From: DATKAS01 sp963733765
GTDB taxonomy: Bacteria > Actinomycetota > Acidimicrobiia > Acidimicrobiales > DATKAS01
Assembly (NCBI GenBank): GCA_963733765.1
Contig: CAVTEI010000003.1
Location: 3,100,001 to 3,164,000 of the forward strand
DNA length: 64,000 bases
Direction: 5' to 3'
Made by a program: the position numbers and the translations under genes. Shown in pieces: positions 20,884 through 31,377 of this stretch (position 1 is its first letter; every line of letters begins with the position of its first letter). The notes below the pieces were generated by a model that saw only the letters and a program-made list of their open reading frames with translations, had not been told where the DNA came from and did no database searches.

Positions 20884-21696
20884 ATGGCTGATCCGGTTCA
20901 GGACTACCTCGGCTCGCACTCGCTGCTCACGCTCGCGACGGCCTCCAAGAACGGCATCCCCCATGCGGCGCCCGTCATCTACGCGAACGACGGCACCACA
21001 GTGTTCTTCTCGATCGCACCGGGCTCGACGAGCGCGGCGAACCTGGCCGAGAACCCGGTGGCCGCCATCGGCGTGGCCGACAATCCCGACGACTGGAACG
21101 CCGCTCAAGGCGCGCAGCTCGTCGGCAACGTCACGAAGCTGACCGGGGACGATGCGAAGAAGGCGGCGACGCTGTTCTCGCAGCGCTTCTCGAACCTGGG
21201 CGACGCGGTCGACTCCGCGCCCTTCTACCGCCTCCAACCGCACGACGTGCGCTACGTCGACAACAAGTCGAGCTCAGGCGAGAAGAACGAGGCGCTCGGG
21301 CAGGCGTGGGTCACGAACGTCGTGCACCGCGTGTTCCGCCACCTTCGTCCCGACGAGGTCGACGCGCTCTCGTCGAAGTTCTCGAAGGAGTCGTTCAAGT
21401 CGGGCTCCACGCTCATCGAGCAGGGCAGCGCGGGCGATCGCTTCTTCCTGATCGTCGACGGCGTGGCCCGCACGACGAACGCGCAGGGTCAGGAGCTCTC
21501 CACGAGCGGACCCGGCGGGTTCGTCGGCGAGATCGCGATCCTCGCCGACCGTCCGCGGACGGCCACCGTCACGGCCGCGACCGACATCAACGCCCTGTCG
21601 TTGTCGAAGGCCGACTTCGAGGCCGTGATGGACGCATCGCCCGATCTTCGCCGCGACTTCGACGCCGTCGTCGCGGAGCGCTTGGCACGCGGCTGA
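20884..21696 (+). CDS. PNPOx-like flavin domain fused to a cyclic-nucleotide-binding domain
   Basis: Residues 1 to about 130 form a pyridoxamine-phosphate-oxidase-like split barrel (SLLTLATASKNGIPHAAPVIY, FFSIAPGSTSAANLAENP), the fold that binds FMN or F420. Residues about 145-260 form a cNMP-binding domain (SGSTLIEQGSAGDRFFLIVDG, phosphate-binding cassette GFVGEIAILADRPRTATV). The start ATG 20884 follows a GGAGG at a normal distance. The combination suggests a redox enzyme, or redox-sensing module, gated by cAMP or cGMP. 270 residues, intact. It lies 16 bases upstream of the propeller gene, so the two are probably co-transcribed. Confidence 0.85.
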   Translation: MADPVQDYLGSHSLLTLATASKNGIPHAAPVIYANDGTTVFFSIAPGSTSAANLAENPVAAIGVADNPDDWNAAQGAQLVGNVTKLTGDDAKKAATLFSQRFSNLGDAVDSAPFYRLQPHDVRYVDNKSSSGEKNEALGQAWVTNVVHRVFRHLRPDEVDALSSKFSKESFKSGSTLIEQGSAGDRFFLIVDGVARTTNAQGQELSTSGPGGFVGEIAILADRPRTATVTAATDINALSLSKADFEAVMDASPDLRRDFDAVVAERLARG

Positions 21697-21712
21697 CCTG
21701 ACCGCGCCAACG

Positions 21713-24679
21713 GTGGCCCCGGCGGGACCCGGCGCGCCCGAGCGCACTCCGAAGGCGCGGCTGCCCGCGACCCTCGCCATCCTCCTGCTCGCCCTCGTCG
21801 TCGTCGGCTCGGCCATCGCGTTCAGCCTGCCGAACCGGGAATCCGCGGCAGACGGCGGACCCGTCTTGTCCCGATATCTCCCGCTCGTGGACGGCGACGC
21901 GTCACTGCTCGAGCGGTTCGACGCGAACGACGACGGAGCCGACCCCGCCCCCGTGGGTTGGGAGAGCAGGAACACCGACGTCCTCGGCGACGGCGAAGCG
22001 CTGCTCTCGCTCACCGCTACCACCTTCGGACAGCTCACCGCGCTCTACGGCTCGATCGAGGACGATGACGTCCCGCCCGGTCTCGCCGACGCGACCGTGC
22101 GCGTGGATCGAGTGACGACGATCGACGAGTCCGGCGCCGTACCGCCCGAAGGGCAACTGGCCAACGTCATCACCCGGGACGCCGTGGGCGACCGGCTGCT
22201 GACGGTGACCGACATCTCAGGCGAGCTCGCATTCGATCCCCCAGCGCTCCTGCTTCCGAGCGACCTCCACGTCGGCCAGTCATGGGAGTCTTCCGGCACC
22301 GCCGGAGCCGTCGACTACACGCTCGAGGGGAAGGTGCTCGAGCGCACTGCGGTCGAGGGCTTCGACGACTGCCTCCGCTTCGAGATCACGACGACGCTCG
22401 GCGAACGGTTCAACAGCGCCCGCACCCTGGCGTGCGCCGGTTTCGGCATCGTTGCTCGTGACGACCTCGACGCCGAGGGCGACGTCATCGAACACGTCGA
22501 GATCGCCACACAGGGGACAACTCGGTTCCGCGACGACGAGGTACCGACGCCCACCGCGGCCGCTCCACCTCCCGCTCCGGTCGGTGACCTCACCCTCGGT
22601 CGCGTCGGGAAGGCCACGCCGAGCGGCTCGATCTCGCCGCCGACGTTTCCGCCCGTGTTCGTTCCGACCGACCCGCCCACCGTCGTCGTGGCGTCGGAGC
22701 GCGGCGACGTCGTCGCGCTGTCTGCTGACAGCCCCGACGTCGTCCGATGGCGCTTCCATCCGGGAGGATCGGTCTACGGAGCGCCCGCGTTCGATCCCGA
22801 TCTCGGCCGTCTCTACATGGGGGCTACCGACAAGCGTGTCTACGCGATCGACGCGCGGGGATACTTCCTCTGGGCCGCCGAGGTCGATGACAACGTCGCG
22901 ACGCGTCCCGTGGTCAGTAGCGGTGTCGTTGCCTTCGCGAGCGAGGCAGGGAGCGCGTTCGGTATCGACGCGGAGACGGGCGCACCGCGTTGGCGTCGCG
23001 ATCTCACCGCCGCGACCGTCGCTTCTCCGGCCCTCGTCGACGACACGGTCGTCTTCGGCTCCGACGACGGCACGATCCGCGCCCTCGGCATCGAGGATGG
23101 CGGCGATCGATGGACGCGGTCGGCCAAGGGCTCCGTCGAGGCACCGATCACGGCAGACACGGACGGACTTGTGTACGTCGCCGATGCCGGCGGCGGCATC
23201 TCCGCGATCGACGCGGCGACGGGCGATCGCCGGTGGCAAGAGACGAGGAACGACGCGTTCCGCACCGCCCCGGCGCTCATCGCCGATCTCGTCGTCGTCG
23301 TGGGCGAATCGGGATCGATCTACGCCTTCGATCGAGCCGACGGTGCGCTCGTGTGGGAGTTCACCGGCACGTTCGTCGGTCCGGCTGCAGACGTCGCTGG
23401 AACGATCGTCGTGGCGACCGCCGAAGGGAACATCAACGAAGTCGATCCGGCGGGCACGCCGATCCAACAGTTCACGACGGCGAACGTGCGTGCACCGAGC
23501 GATCCGCCAGCCGTGATCACCCTCGGGCTCTCGACCGGTGGCGGGGCGGGATGGTTGGTCGACGACAGCGCCGTGGTGCGGCGCATCGGGCCGGGCGCCG
23601 GTGGCCTCACCGCGCTGCAAGCCCGTTGGGTGCACCCGTTCACGGAGGCTCCGTTCACGGGCATGGGCTTCCCGACGACGGTGGGCGAGCACGAGGGTCA
23701 GGCGGTCTTGGTCGACGCGGGCGGCGCCGTCTACCTCGTCGACCCGACGACGGGCGACATCGAACCGATCGGTGACGACCCGGAGAGCCTCTTGCCCGCC
23801 GGTGCCAGCGCGGTCGTCGACGGCGATCAGCTGTTCATGACCTTGGGCGGTGAGCTCCGCGCCGTGGACCTGCCGAGCGGGGAGGTCCGTTGGTCCGACG
23901 GCTCGAGCGCATTCACACCCAACGGACCGATCGTCACCGGCGATCTCGTGATCATCGTGCGCGTCGTGACGCTCGACGACGACACCATCACCGACGACGT
24001 CATCGCACACGACCGCCTCACCGGCGAGGTGCGGTGGAGCCAGCGGATGCCGTTCGCGGGCAGCGGACCGGCGCACGCCGGCGACATCATCGTCGCGGGA
24101 TCGCCGCTCTCGGGGCTCGACCCGTCGGACGGATCAATCCTCTGGCAGGTCGAGACCGATCGTGACGTGGTCGGCAACGCCGGCTACGACGCCGACCGCG
24201 ACCTGGTCGTCGCCGCGCTCCGGAAGTTCGAGGGCGACGACGTGCTGCTCGATCTCGTCGCGGTGGACGCGCTGACGGGCGATGAGCGCTGGCGGGTGCC
24301 TGTTGACGGTGTCCCCGAGTTCACCGAGGCGAGCACGGTCGCCGACGGCCTCGTCGTGGTGCCCCAGCTCGCCGGGCCGGTCGTGGCCTACGACGCTGAC
24401 ACCGGCGCGGAGCAGTGGCGCTTCGCTCCCCCGGCGCCCGCCGTCCATCTCGGCATCGCGACGATCGAGAACGGACAGGTCTGGATCATCACCAGCTTCG
24501 CTCAGGTCTTCGTGCTCGACGCGACCACCGGTGACGTCGTCGCACAGTCGTCCGGGTTCGGCGCCGACGTCGGGTCGTTCTTCGCACCGTGGGGTCAACG
24601 AGTGCGGTCCGTCGACGGCGTGTTCGTCGCCCCCTTCCCGCCGTTCGTCGCGGGATTCGACCCGCCGGACCCGCCATGA
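21713..24679 (+). CDS. membrane-anchored PQQ-type beta-propeller protein
   Basis: 988 residues: an N-terminal anchor (TLAILLLALVVVGSAIAFSL), an about 250-residue extracytoplasmic domain, a Pro-rich linker, then many PQQ-like propeller blades with the A-x-D-x-x-T/G-x-x-x-W pattern (for example IDAATGDRRWQ, FDRADGALVWEF, YDADTGAEQWRF). Such repeats occur in BamB-like scaffolds and quinoprotein dehydrogenases; no catalytic dehydrogenase residues could be assigned, so a scaffold or sensor role is more likely. The start is GTG 21713. It is coupled to the next gene by ATGA, which suggests a membrane complex. Intact despite its length. Confidence 0.75.
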   Translation: MAPAGPGAPERTPKARLPATLAILLLALVVVGSAIAFSLPNRESAADGGPVLSRYLPLVDGDASLLERFDANDDGADPAPVGWESRNTDVLGDGEALLSLTATTFGQLTALYGSIEDDDVPPGLADATVRVDRVTTIDESGAVPPEGQLANVITRDAVGDRLLTVTDISGELAFDPPALLLPSDLHVGQSWESSGTAGAVDYTLEGKVLERTAVEGFDDCLRFEITTTLGERFNSARTLACAGFGIVARDDLDAEGDVIEHVEIATQGTTRFRDDEVPTPTAAAPPPAPVGDLTLGRVGKATPSGSISPPTFPPVFVPTDPPTVVVASERGDVVALSADSPDVVRWRFHPGGSVYGAPAFDPDLGRLYMGATDKRVYAIDARGYFLWAAEVDDNVATRPVVSSGVVAFASEAGSAFGIDAETGAPRWRRDLTAATVASPALVDDTVVFGSDDGTIRALGIEDGGDRWTRSAKGSVEAPITADTDGLVYVADAGGGISAIDAATGDRRWQETRNDAFRTAPALIADLVVVVGESGSIYAFDRADGALVWEFTGTFVGPAADVAGTIVVATAEGNINEVDPAGTPIQQFTTANVRAPSDPPAVITLGLSTGGGAGWLVDDSAVVRRIGPGAGGLTALQARWVHPFTEAPFTGMGFPTTVGEHEGQAVLVDAGGAVYLVDPTTGDIEPIGDDPESLLPAGASAVVDGDQLFMTLGGELRAVDLPSGEVRWSDGSSAFTPNGPIVTGDLVIIVRVVTLDDDTITDDVIAHDRLTGEVRWSQRMPFAGSGPAHAGDIIVAGSPLSGLDPSDGSILWQVETDRDVVGNAGYDADRDLVVAALRKFEGDDVLLDLVAVDALTGDERWRVPVDGVPEFTEASTVADGLVVVPQLAGPVVAYDADTGAEQWRFAPPAPAVHLGIATIENGQVWIITSFAQVFVLDATTGDVVAQSSGFGADVGSFFAPWGQRVRSVDGVFVAPFPPFVAGFDPPDPP

Positions 24680-26514
24680 GTCCGCGCCTGCGGCCGACAC
24701 GCACGACCGTCGCCGCCACCGTCGGTCTCATCGCGGCGTTGGGCTTCGGCGCGGCCCGCGAGCTCGTCTGGGACGAGCTGCGTGGCGGCATGCTCAACCT
24801 GCGCGGGTTGCGCCGTCCGCTGCAGGTCCTCGTGGTGTTCGGCTTCGCGCTCGTCCTGGCGATGTTGCTCGCCATGATCTTCAACGACTTTCTGCGGGGC
24901 CGCTACGACCTGTTCGTGTTGCCGGCCGGCACCCCCGGGCGAGGGTCCCTCGTCCCGAAACCGCTGCTCTCGGTCACGTTGTTCGTCCTCGCCGTCGGTT
25001 GGGCCTTCGTGCTCGCATCGGCGCTGGAGACGCTGGTGGTCGCGCGCCTCGCGTTGCTCGCCGTGTACGTGTGCTTCGCATCCGTGTGGCAAGGCTTCGG
25101 TCTGGGCGATGCGAACGACCGCCTCGTGCAGGTGGGGTGGGTGGGCGTCATCGCTGTCGTCGCGCTCTACGCGATCAGGCTGAAGCTTCCCTCGCGACCA
25201 GTGCTCGACTTCGCGTTGCTGCTCGGCTTCGTCACGCTCACGTTCGCCGCGGGCCAGTACCGGCTGTTCGACTTCGACCGTTCGAGCGGAGGTGCGTTCG
25301 GGCTGTTTCAGGCGGTTCAGAGCGTCGAGCTGCTCGCCGCCCTCGTCCTTCCGCTGCTGTTCCTGATCGGCCTCGACATCGCGGCGTTCGCACTGAACAT
25401 CGGCGAGTTCGGAGCGCACTTCGTCGAGGACCGGTTCAACCAACTGGTGCTTCCCGTCGCGGCCATCGCTGCCGCCGCTCTCGCGTGCCTCCAGACGTAC
25501 TTCGTGCTGCGCGACACCTTCGACGAACCGAGTCCGCTCGCCACGCTCGCGGGAGCCGCGCTCCTTCCTGCCGGCTTCGCAGTGTTGTGGGCCCTCGTGC
25601 ACGCGCGGCGAAGAGTCGTCGGCGCCGAGGACGAAGAGTTCATCGACGCCGCCCGATCGTGGGGCCCGCTCCTCGTGGTCGTGATCTTCTTCCCTTTCAT
25701 CGTGCAGACGCTGCTGCTGCTGAGCCTCAACTTCGTGAACGCCACGAAGATCACCGAGAACCCCGACATCACCGGGTATTGGCAAGACCTGTCGACATGG
25801 GTGGCCGATCGGCAAGCACTGTGGAGCGATCTGCTCGGGCCCGCGTTCCTGGCCTTGGCGTACTGGTTGGTCGCACGGGGGCGCCGATCGGCTGCCCTGT
25901 TCGTCGGGGGTGTCGGGCTCCTGGCGTCGTGGCTCGAGCTCACCGCGCCGGACGGCTGGTTGAGCGCGTGGGAGTCGACGCGTCCCCGCGTCGTCGTGGT
26001 GTGGGTGCTCGCGCTGCTCGCGACCACCGCAGCCTGGGCGTCGACCCGTCGCCTGAGCCGTCACCGAGTCCGAGGACTGCTTCTGTCGTTTGGTCTCGCG
26101 GTGCTCCTCGGACAGCAGGGCTTCCTCGAGGATCCGCTCGGGGTGCTCGGCTTCCTGGGCCTCGCGCTGATCGCATTGGGCTTCGTCGCGGATGCAGCGG
26201 CCTACGGGTCGTGGGCCAATCGCGACTCCCCTGGCCTCCCGCGCGTCAGTCGGGTGTTGCTGTACGTCGGTTACGTGCTGTTCGCCGTCGCGCTGGTGAA
26301 CTGGGCGCTCGTGACCCACGATCTGGCCGACGTGCAGCTGTACACGGGTCAGGGTGCGCTCTCGGGATTCGCCGCGCTCGGCCAACCGCTGATCTTCCTG
26401 GTCTTCCTGTCCGTGATCACGAGCCGCCCCGATCGTGTCGTGTCCGCCCCCGCGATGCCGTTGCCGCCTCCCCCGGCGATCGTCGGCCGCCCCCCACCAC
26501 CGCCCCCACGCTGA
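24676..26514 (+). CDS. polytopic membrane protein of unknown function
   Basis: 612 residues with about a dozen hydrophobic segments (for example VLVVFGFALVLAMLLAMIF, VVVIFFPFIVQTLLLLSL, GLLLSFGLAVLLGQQGFL) and a Pro-rich cytoplasmic-looking tail (LPPPPAIVGRPPPPPPR). The start ATG 24676 overlaps the stop of the propeller gene (ATGA). I recognise no family. The coupling implies stoichiometric synthesis with the propeller protein, perhaps as its membrane partner. The stop lies 4 bases from the end of the convergent TPR gene. Confidence 0.7.
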   Translation: MSPRLRPTRTTVAATVGLIAALGFGAARELVWDELRGGMLNLRGLRRPLQVLVVFGFALVLAMLLAMIFNDFLRGRYDLFVLPAGTPGRGSLVPKPLLSVTLFVLAVGWAFVLASALETLVVARLALLAVYVCFASVWQGFGLGDANDRLVQVGWVGVIAVVALYAIRLKLPSRPVLDFALLLGFVTLTFAAGQYRLFDFDRSSGGAFGLFQAVQSVELLAALVLPLLFLIGLDIAAFALNIGEFGAHFVEDRFNQLVLPVAAIAAAALACLQTYFVLRDTFDEPSPLATLAGAALLPAGFAVLWALVHARRRVVGAEDEEFIDAARSWGPLLVVVIFFPFIVQTLLLLSLNFVNATKITENPDITGYWQDLSTWVADRQALWSDLLGPAFLALAYWLVARGRRSAALFVGGVGLLASWLELTAPDGWLSAWESTRPRVVVVWVLALLATTAAWASTRRLSRHRVRGLLLSFGLAVLLGQQGFLEDPLGVLGFLGLALIALGFVADAAAYGSWANRDSPGLPRVSRVLLYVGYVLFAVALVNWALVTHDLADVQLYTGQGALSGFAALGQPLIFLVFLSVITSRPDRVVSAPAMPLPPPPAIVGRPPPPPPR

Positions 26515-26518
26515 TGGG

Positions 26519-27286
26519 TCAGCGCGCCTCGGCTTCGGCGAGCTTCGCTTCGACCGCGTCGCGCTGGGTGTCGGACATCTCCTCGGTGAGGAGCTCCCGC
26601 AAGAGCGCGGCCGCGCCCTCGGCGTCGTCGAGCTGCGACAGCTTCACGTTCGCGAGAAACCACTTGGCGTCTTGGTCGACTGGCTCGAGTGACAACGCCT
26701 GGTCGAGCAGCGCGGCCCCCTCCTCCGGCTCACCGAGCAGCGCTGTCGTCCAGCCCAAGTACTTCAGCGCCTCCTCGCGGTCCTCGGGAGAAGGGTTGTT
26801 CTCCAACGCGATCTCTGCATGCTCCTTCGCTTTCTCCAGATCTCCCTCGCGCAGGTAGCGCTCGATCAACGCGAGGCGCATCGGCGTCACCGAGGGGTTC
26901 TGCTCGATCACCGCCTCCATCTCCTCGTTGCTCACGGTGGCGAGATCTCGTCCGCCGCCAGGCAGCGTCGAGACGGTCGACTGCACAGCTCCGGTGTCGC
27001 CTCGATCGGACCTACTCACGATCACCGCGACGATCGCGACGCACGCGACGACCACGATGCCCACGAGTGTCAGGAAGCTCGTCATGCGGTCGAAGCGGGG
27101 CGCGCCGGGCTCCGGCGGTGCCGGCTCGGGCTCGAGGGCAGCAACGATCTCCGCCTCGTAGATCCGCGTGAGATGGTCGGCGGTGGCCGCGTCGATCTCG
27201 CCCGCTTGACGCTGACGCTCGACCTCGACGAGATCCTGCAGGGCTTTCGCCTTGCGGGCCTCGATCACGTCGCGCTCGACGGTCAC
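26519..27286 (-). CDS. membrane TPR protein, CcmI-like
   Basis: An N-terminal cytoplasmic segment like the CcmI/CycH start (ARKAKALQDLVEVERQRQAGEI), one membrane helix (LTLVGIVVVACVAIVAVIV), then TPR helices (LIERYLREGDLEKAKEHAEI, ALKYLGWTTALLGEPEEG, DAKWFLANVKLSQLDDAEG). CcmI-type proteins hold apocytochrome c for haem attachment, and this gene starts at GTG 27286 overlapping the stop of a multihaem cytochrome gene (GTGA). That context supports a role in cytochrome maturation. 255 residues, intact. The CcmI assignment rests on architecture and neighbour, not strong motif identity. Confidence 0.7.
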   Translation of the reverse strand: MTVERDVIEARKAKALQDLVEVERQRQAGEIDAATADHLTRIYEAEIVAALEPEPAPPEPGAPRFDRMTSFLTLVGIVVVACVAIVAVIVSRSDRGDTGAVQSTVSTLPGGGRDLATVSNEEMEAVIEQNPSVTPMRLALIERYLREGDLEKAKEHAEIALENNPSPEDREEALKYLGWTTALLGEPEEGAALLDQALSLEPVDQDAKWFLANVKLSQLDDAEGAAALLRELLTEEMSDTQRDAVEAKLAEAEAR

Positions 27287-30014
27287 CGCTCGGGCAGCGT
27301 CCCGAGGAACGGCGACGCGAGGCCAGCCGCTTCCTCGTCGTCTTGCGCGTCGTCGTCGTTGAGGCAGTTGAAGATCGTGCCGCCCGGATCGTTCTGCGGA
27401 CCGTTGCAGGCGAGGACCGCTTCGTCGCCCGTCTGCGCCGTGACCACGTCGGTGACGACCATGTTGCTCAACAGCTCTTCAGGATCATCGATCTTGGCTT
27501 CTTCCGGGATGCGCTCGGCCTCGGCGTTCGCCTCCGCCAGGCCGGTCACGAAGTACGGAGGCAGGTGACGGAACCGCAGGGTGGCCGTCACGATGATCTC
27601 GGTGTCCGGGGGAAGCGCGGCCGTGTCGAAGATGTAGTCGTAGCTATCGGAGGACTGGTCGACGAGCACGCCGTCGACCTCGACCTGACGGATCGGGTCG
27701 AGTGTGCGCATCGGCTGCTGCGTGGCGACCCGCTCGCGGATCTTGACGATGTTCGGGAGGAACGCCTGATACGGCACTTCGACAAACGTGCCCGCGCCCG
27801 TCGGGTCGCCGTCGGTGAGGATCTTCTGATAGTTCGTGAGCCATGGGTCGCAGTCGTTCGCCGGGAATGCCGCGGTGAACTCGACAGTCAGGTTGCCAAC
27901 AGTCCCGGGGTCGAAGGGCTGGCCGTTCAAGGTCGGGTCGGCGACGAGCGCTTGCTGGATGCTCGCGGGGTCGCACTGACGGAGCTCTTCCTGCGCAGAT
28001 TCGATGACTCCCGACCCACACGGCGTGTCGATGCCGCTCGACGGCCGGGCGAGACAGACCTGTTGTCCGTCGGCGGTTTCGGCGGTGACCTCCAACCAGA
28101 ACTGACGAGCGAACGCAAAGCCCGTTGGGAAGTTGTGCCCGAGCAAGTTGTTCTGCACGGTGACCCTCTGCACTGACTGACCGGCTGCGTTGCGTCCCTG
28201 GTCGACGACTTCGAGCGTGACCGCGGATTCGAGGAGCGCCGCCGCGCGTCGAGCACCCGGTCCAGGGCGTCGTCGGGGAACCCGGACTGCTCGTAGTGCT
28301 CGACATCGAGGTCGTAGTCGACGCCGACGAACATGTGCGAGCGGTAGGTGCGGTCCGGCCTCGACAGAAGCCCCGGTGCGAAATCGACGATCGGCTGGTC
28401 GCCGTCGCTCGGCAGTGGCATGTGACAGTCGTTGCATCCGAGGGGCGCCTCGAGGCTGTTGCGAGGGTCGTCGAGGATGCGGGCCTCGAAGCCCGCGACG
28501 TAGTCCTGCCATTCGTCATACGTCGTCTGGAGCACGAGGTCGTCGAGCTCGCCGTCATCGTCGTCGAGCTCGTTCTCGTCGAGGATGAAGTTGCCGTCGG
28601 CGTCCTCGGTGCTGCCCGCTTCCACCTCGATCGGTGAGAGGCCGTCACCGTCGATGTCGACCTTCACGTTGTGGCAGGCACCACACAGCTGCGACGACTC
28701 GACCGTGGTCGACCACCAGTCGTCGGTGCCGGGGTCCATGCCGTGCTTCGGCACGGGCACGGGGTCAGGGTCCTCGAAGAGCGGGCCGTACTGGATGCCG
28801 AAGTTGTTCGCGCTCTGGCTGGCCACGGGCATCGGGCCGAAGCCCGCCAGCTCGGCGGGCGGTGCCTCCTGGGTGTGGCAGCTGATGCATCCGATGCCAT
28901 CGGACTGCACCGACGCATTGCCACCGCTGACCGCGACACCGCCGTCGGCCGCGGAGCCCTCAGCGTCGAACGGCAACAGGGCGGTGATGTCCTGAGCGAA
29001 AGGCGCGCCGACGGGCGCGTGGCAGTTGATGCAGCTCTTCGCGGACGAGTCGAAGATCGCCTGCTGGTCGTCCCCCAGCGTCTCGGCGAGCGTCTCGTTC
29101 TCTCCGATCGTGATCGGGAGCTGCGCCTCCATGATGGTGCCGGTCTGAGCTTCCGACATCGACGAGAGCTTCCAGTCCTCGACGATCTCGCTGTGGCAGT
29201 CCGCGCAGCTGTCGGACGCGACGAACGCCGTCTTCTCGTCGCCGAACGCGGCTTGTGTGCCGCCGAGAACGTCCCACACGTGCCATGCGAGCACCGCGAA
29301 GAACGCGATCGTGATGATGGGGTGCAAGGCGCGCCACGACTGAAACTGGAGGACCTTCGAGGTCTGGCCGCCCTCGCGGGGGAAGTTCTTCGCGACGTCG
29401 TCGGACATCCTGCGGATCTCCCGCCAGATGACCTGCTCGCCTGGATCGAGCTTTGCGACTTGCGCGTCGATCTCCGCGATCGGCCTGCGGTTCTCCACGA
29501 AGTCCAGGACCAAGTCGCGGAACGCCTTCGGCTGACCCTGCGCCATCTTGTTGATGGCGACGTTGACGTTCAGCGCCTCCTTCTTGAGCCCGATCATGTG
29601 GTGGCGGGCGAGACCGCCGACGCTCACGAGGACGCCCAAAACCAGCAGGATCACGCCCGACGTCAGGTGCGTGAGGAAGGGCACCACCGACGCATGCACG
29701 ATCCCGGCGATGAGCGCCAGGATGGGGAGATACATGTGTGAGCGGATCCAGGTCATGGTTCCGCCCGGCATGATCTTCTTGCCGAACGCCGTGCGCTTGC
29801 GGAACGGATAAAGCGCCCCGGGCGAGATGAACAGCAACGCCGTGAGGATGCCGAGCCCGATGACGAACGCGAGCGTGACGCCGCCGGTCGGGTTCACGTT
29901 GCTCTGGATGTAGAAGAGCCCGCCGAAGCCGATCGCGAGGATCAGGATCGCGCCGACGACAGTCGCGACGTTCCACTTGCGCGACGTGATCTGAAATTTC
30001 GGCGGACCAGCCAC
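27283..30014 (-). CDS. membrane cytochrome b-like domain fused to pentahaem cytochrome c (apparent frameshift)
   Basis: N-terminal membrane part (residues about 1-270): several helices, two of them with His-x13-His spacing (HMYLPILALIAGIVH and HPIITIAFFAVLAWH), the pattern by which ferric-reductase-like cytochromes hold two b haems. The exported part has five c-type haem sites: CADCH, CINCH, CISCH, CGACH and CNDCH. The C-terminal domain (LLGHNFPTGFAFARQFW) is typical of multihaem cytochromes of the c554 kind. The frame changes near 28243 inside DRVLDAR/AAALLES; one missing base explains it. The start is GTG 30014. Likely an electron conduit between the quinone pool or cytoplasm and an external acceptor; direction and partner are unknown. 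Confidence 0.8.
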
Positions 30015-30160
30015 CCGACGAGACCCCCAAGGCTCGAGGCTGGTGCGTTGTCTACCACGCGCTCGCGCGAGGGGCCGTGCTACGTTCCGACCGCAGATCG
30101 CAGACCTCGGTGATGCGATCCTCGAACTCAGCGGGCACGGCATCAATGGGAGCCACTCTG

Positions 30161-31377
30161 ATGCTTGCGATCGACCTCGACGTCTTCAACGTGGGTTCGA
30201 CCCCGCTGCAGATGCTGTTGGTTTTGCTCGTGCTGACGGTGATCGTCGCACTCGTCATCATGCTGGTGACGCAGGTCTTCTCGCCGTATCTGAACCGTCG
30301 CTGGCCCGCGACCGCGCCGCTCAGCCCGACCGAGCTGCTGTGGGGCGAGGCGGGCGGTCACGTCAAACGCACGTTTCGCGGTCTCGATCTCGAAGAGCAG
30401 AAGGACGTCGCGAGCCAGCTGACCGAACGCAAGGTTCCCGCCGGCGCGGCAATCACGAGCCAAGGCGATGCTGCCACCGCGTTCTACCTGCTGAAGAGCG
30501 GTACCGCCGAGGCTGTGCAGGCAGACGCGACCGGGAGTGAACGCAAGCTGCGCGACTACGGCGAAGGCGATTCATTCGGCGAGGTAGCGATCCTCGAGCG
30601 CAGCCCGCGCACCGCGACGGTCCGCGCGCTCACCGACTGCGTGGTGCTCGAGCTGCCCGCCGAGGACTTCGTCGCGGCGGCGGCGCAGACCGCGGCGGAA
30701 GGCAACGACTTCACGGTGGTGGCCCGCTCGTTCCTCGTCGCCGACCGCGCGCGGGCCCGCGTCGCGGCCGGCGCGCCCGAGCCGACGCCCGTGCAACAGG
30801 TGCAGCAGTCGACGCCAGGCGCGGCGCCCGCGGATCACGCTGCCGCAGCGGGCGGGGCCACGGTCACCTTCGAGGTCGCCCCCACGGCCGAGGCCACCGC
30901 CGCGCCCGTCGCGCCCGCACCCGCGCGCCTGCCGCACCCGCGCCTCCCGCCGCACCGCCAACGCCGCCCGCGGCTCCCCCTGCTGCTACTCCCGCCGCTG
31001 CTGCTCCCGCACCCTCAGCTCCCGCCGCGCCGCCGGTGAGTCCCCCTGCCGCGACGCCGGCAGCCGCAGCCGCCGCAGCCGCGACCGTCCCACCATCCGA
31101 TCGCCCCGCCCGACGGCCCGCTCCGGCCAACCCTGTCCAGCGCGCGATCCAGGAGCGCCAAGTGGCGGCGCCGGGATGGACGGCGACGCATCGAGTCGGG
31201 GCGTCGGGCGCGACAGCCCGCGGAACCGCAGACCCCGCGGGGCCGCCGTCGGCGACGCTCCAGCCGGGCACGCTGGTGCGCCTGATCGAGCGCTCGGGAG
31301 ATTCGGCGCGAGTCGATGCCGAGAACGGCTGGAGCGGCTGGGTCGACGCAAGCCAGCTCGACCCTGCCGGGCCGTAG
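30161..31377 (+). CDS. membrane-anchored cNMP-binding protein with SH3-like C-terminus (apparent frameshift)
   Basis: One N-terminal helix (LLVLLVLTVIVALVIMLV), a cNMP-binding domain (KVPAGAAITSQGDAATAFYL, cassette SFGEVAILERSPRTATV), a long Ala/Pro linker, and an SH3-type domain at the C-terminus (LQPGTLVRLIERSGDSARV, NGWSGWVDASQL). The linker changes frame near 30920: continuing in the second frame keeps the Ala/Pro composition to the SH3 part, ending at 31377. I choose ATG 30161, with GGGAG upstream, over ATG 30146. Divergent from the cytochrome gene and immediately upstream of the MBL and cyclase genes, so it probably reads out the cyclic nucleotide made by that cyclase. Confidence 0.75.

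Noticed and set aside
22280..24076. 598-residue - strand open frame opposite the propeller gene
   Set aside because: Extreme Arg/Asp/Val content and no motifs; the + strand frame has clear propeller repeats.
24595..26385. 596-residue - strand open frame opposite the membrane protein gene
   Set aside because: Glu/Gln/Arg/His-rich mirror of hydrophobic codons; no start context and no family features.
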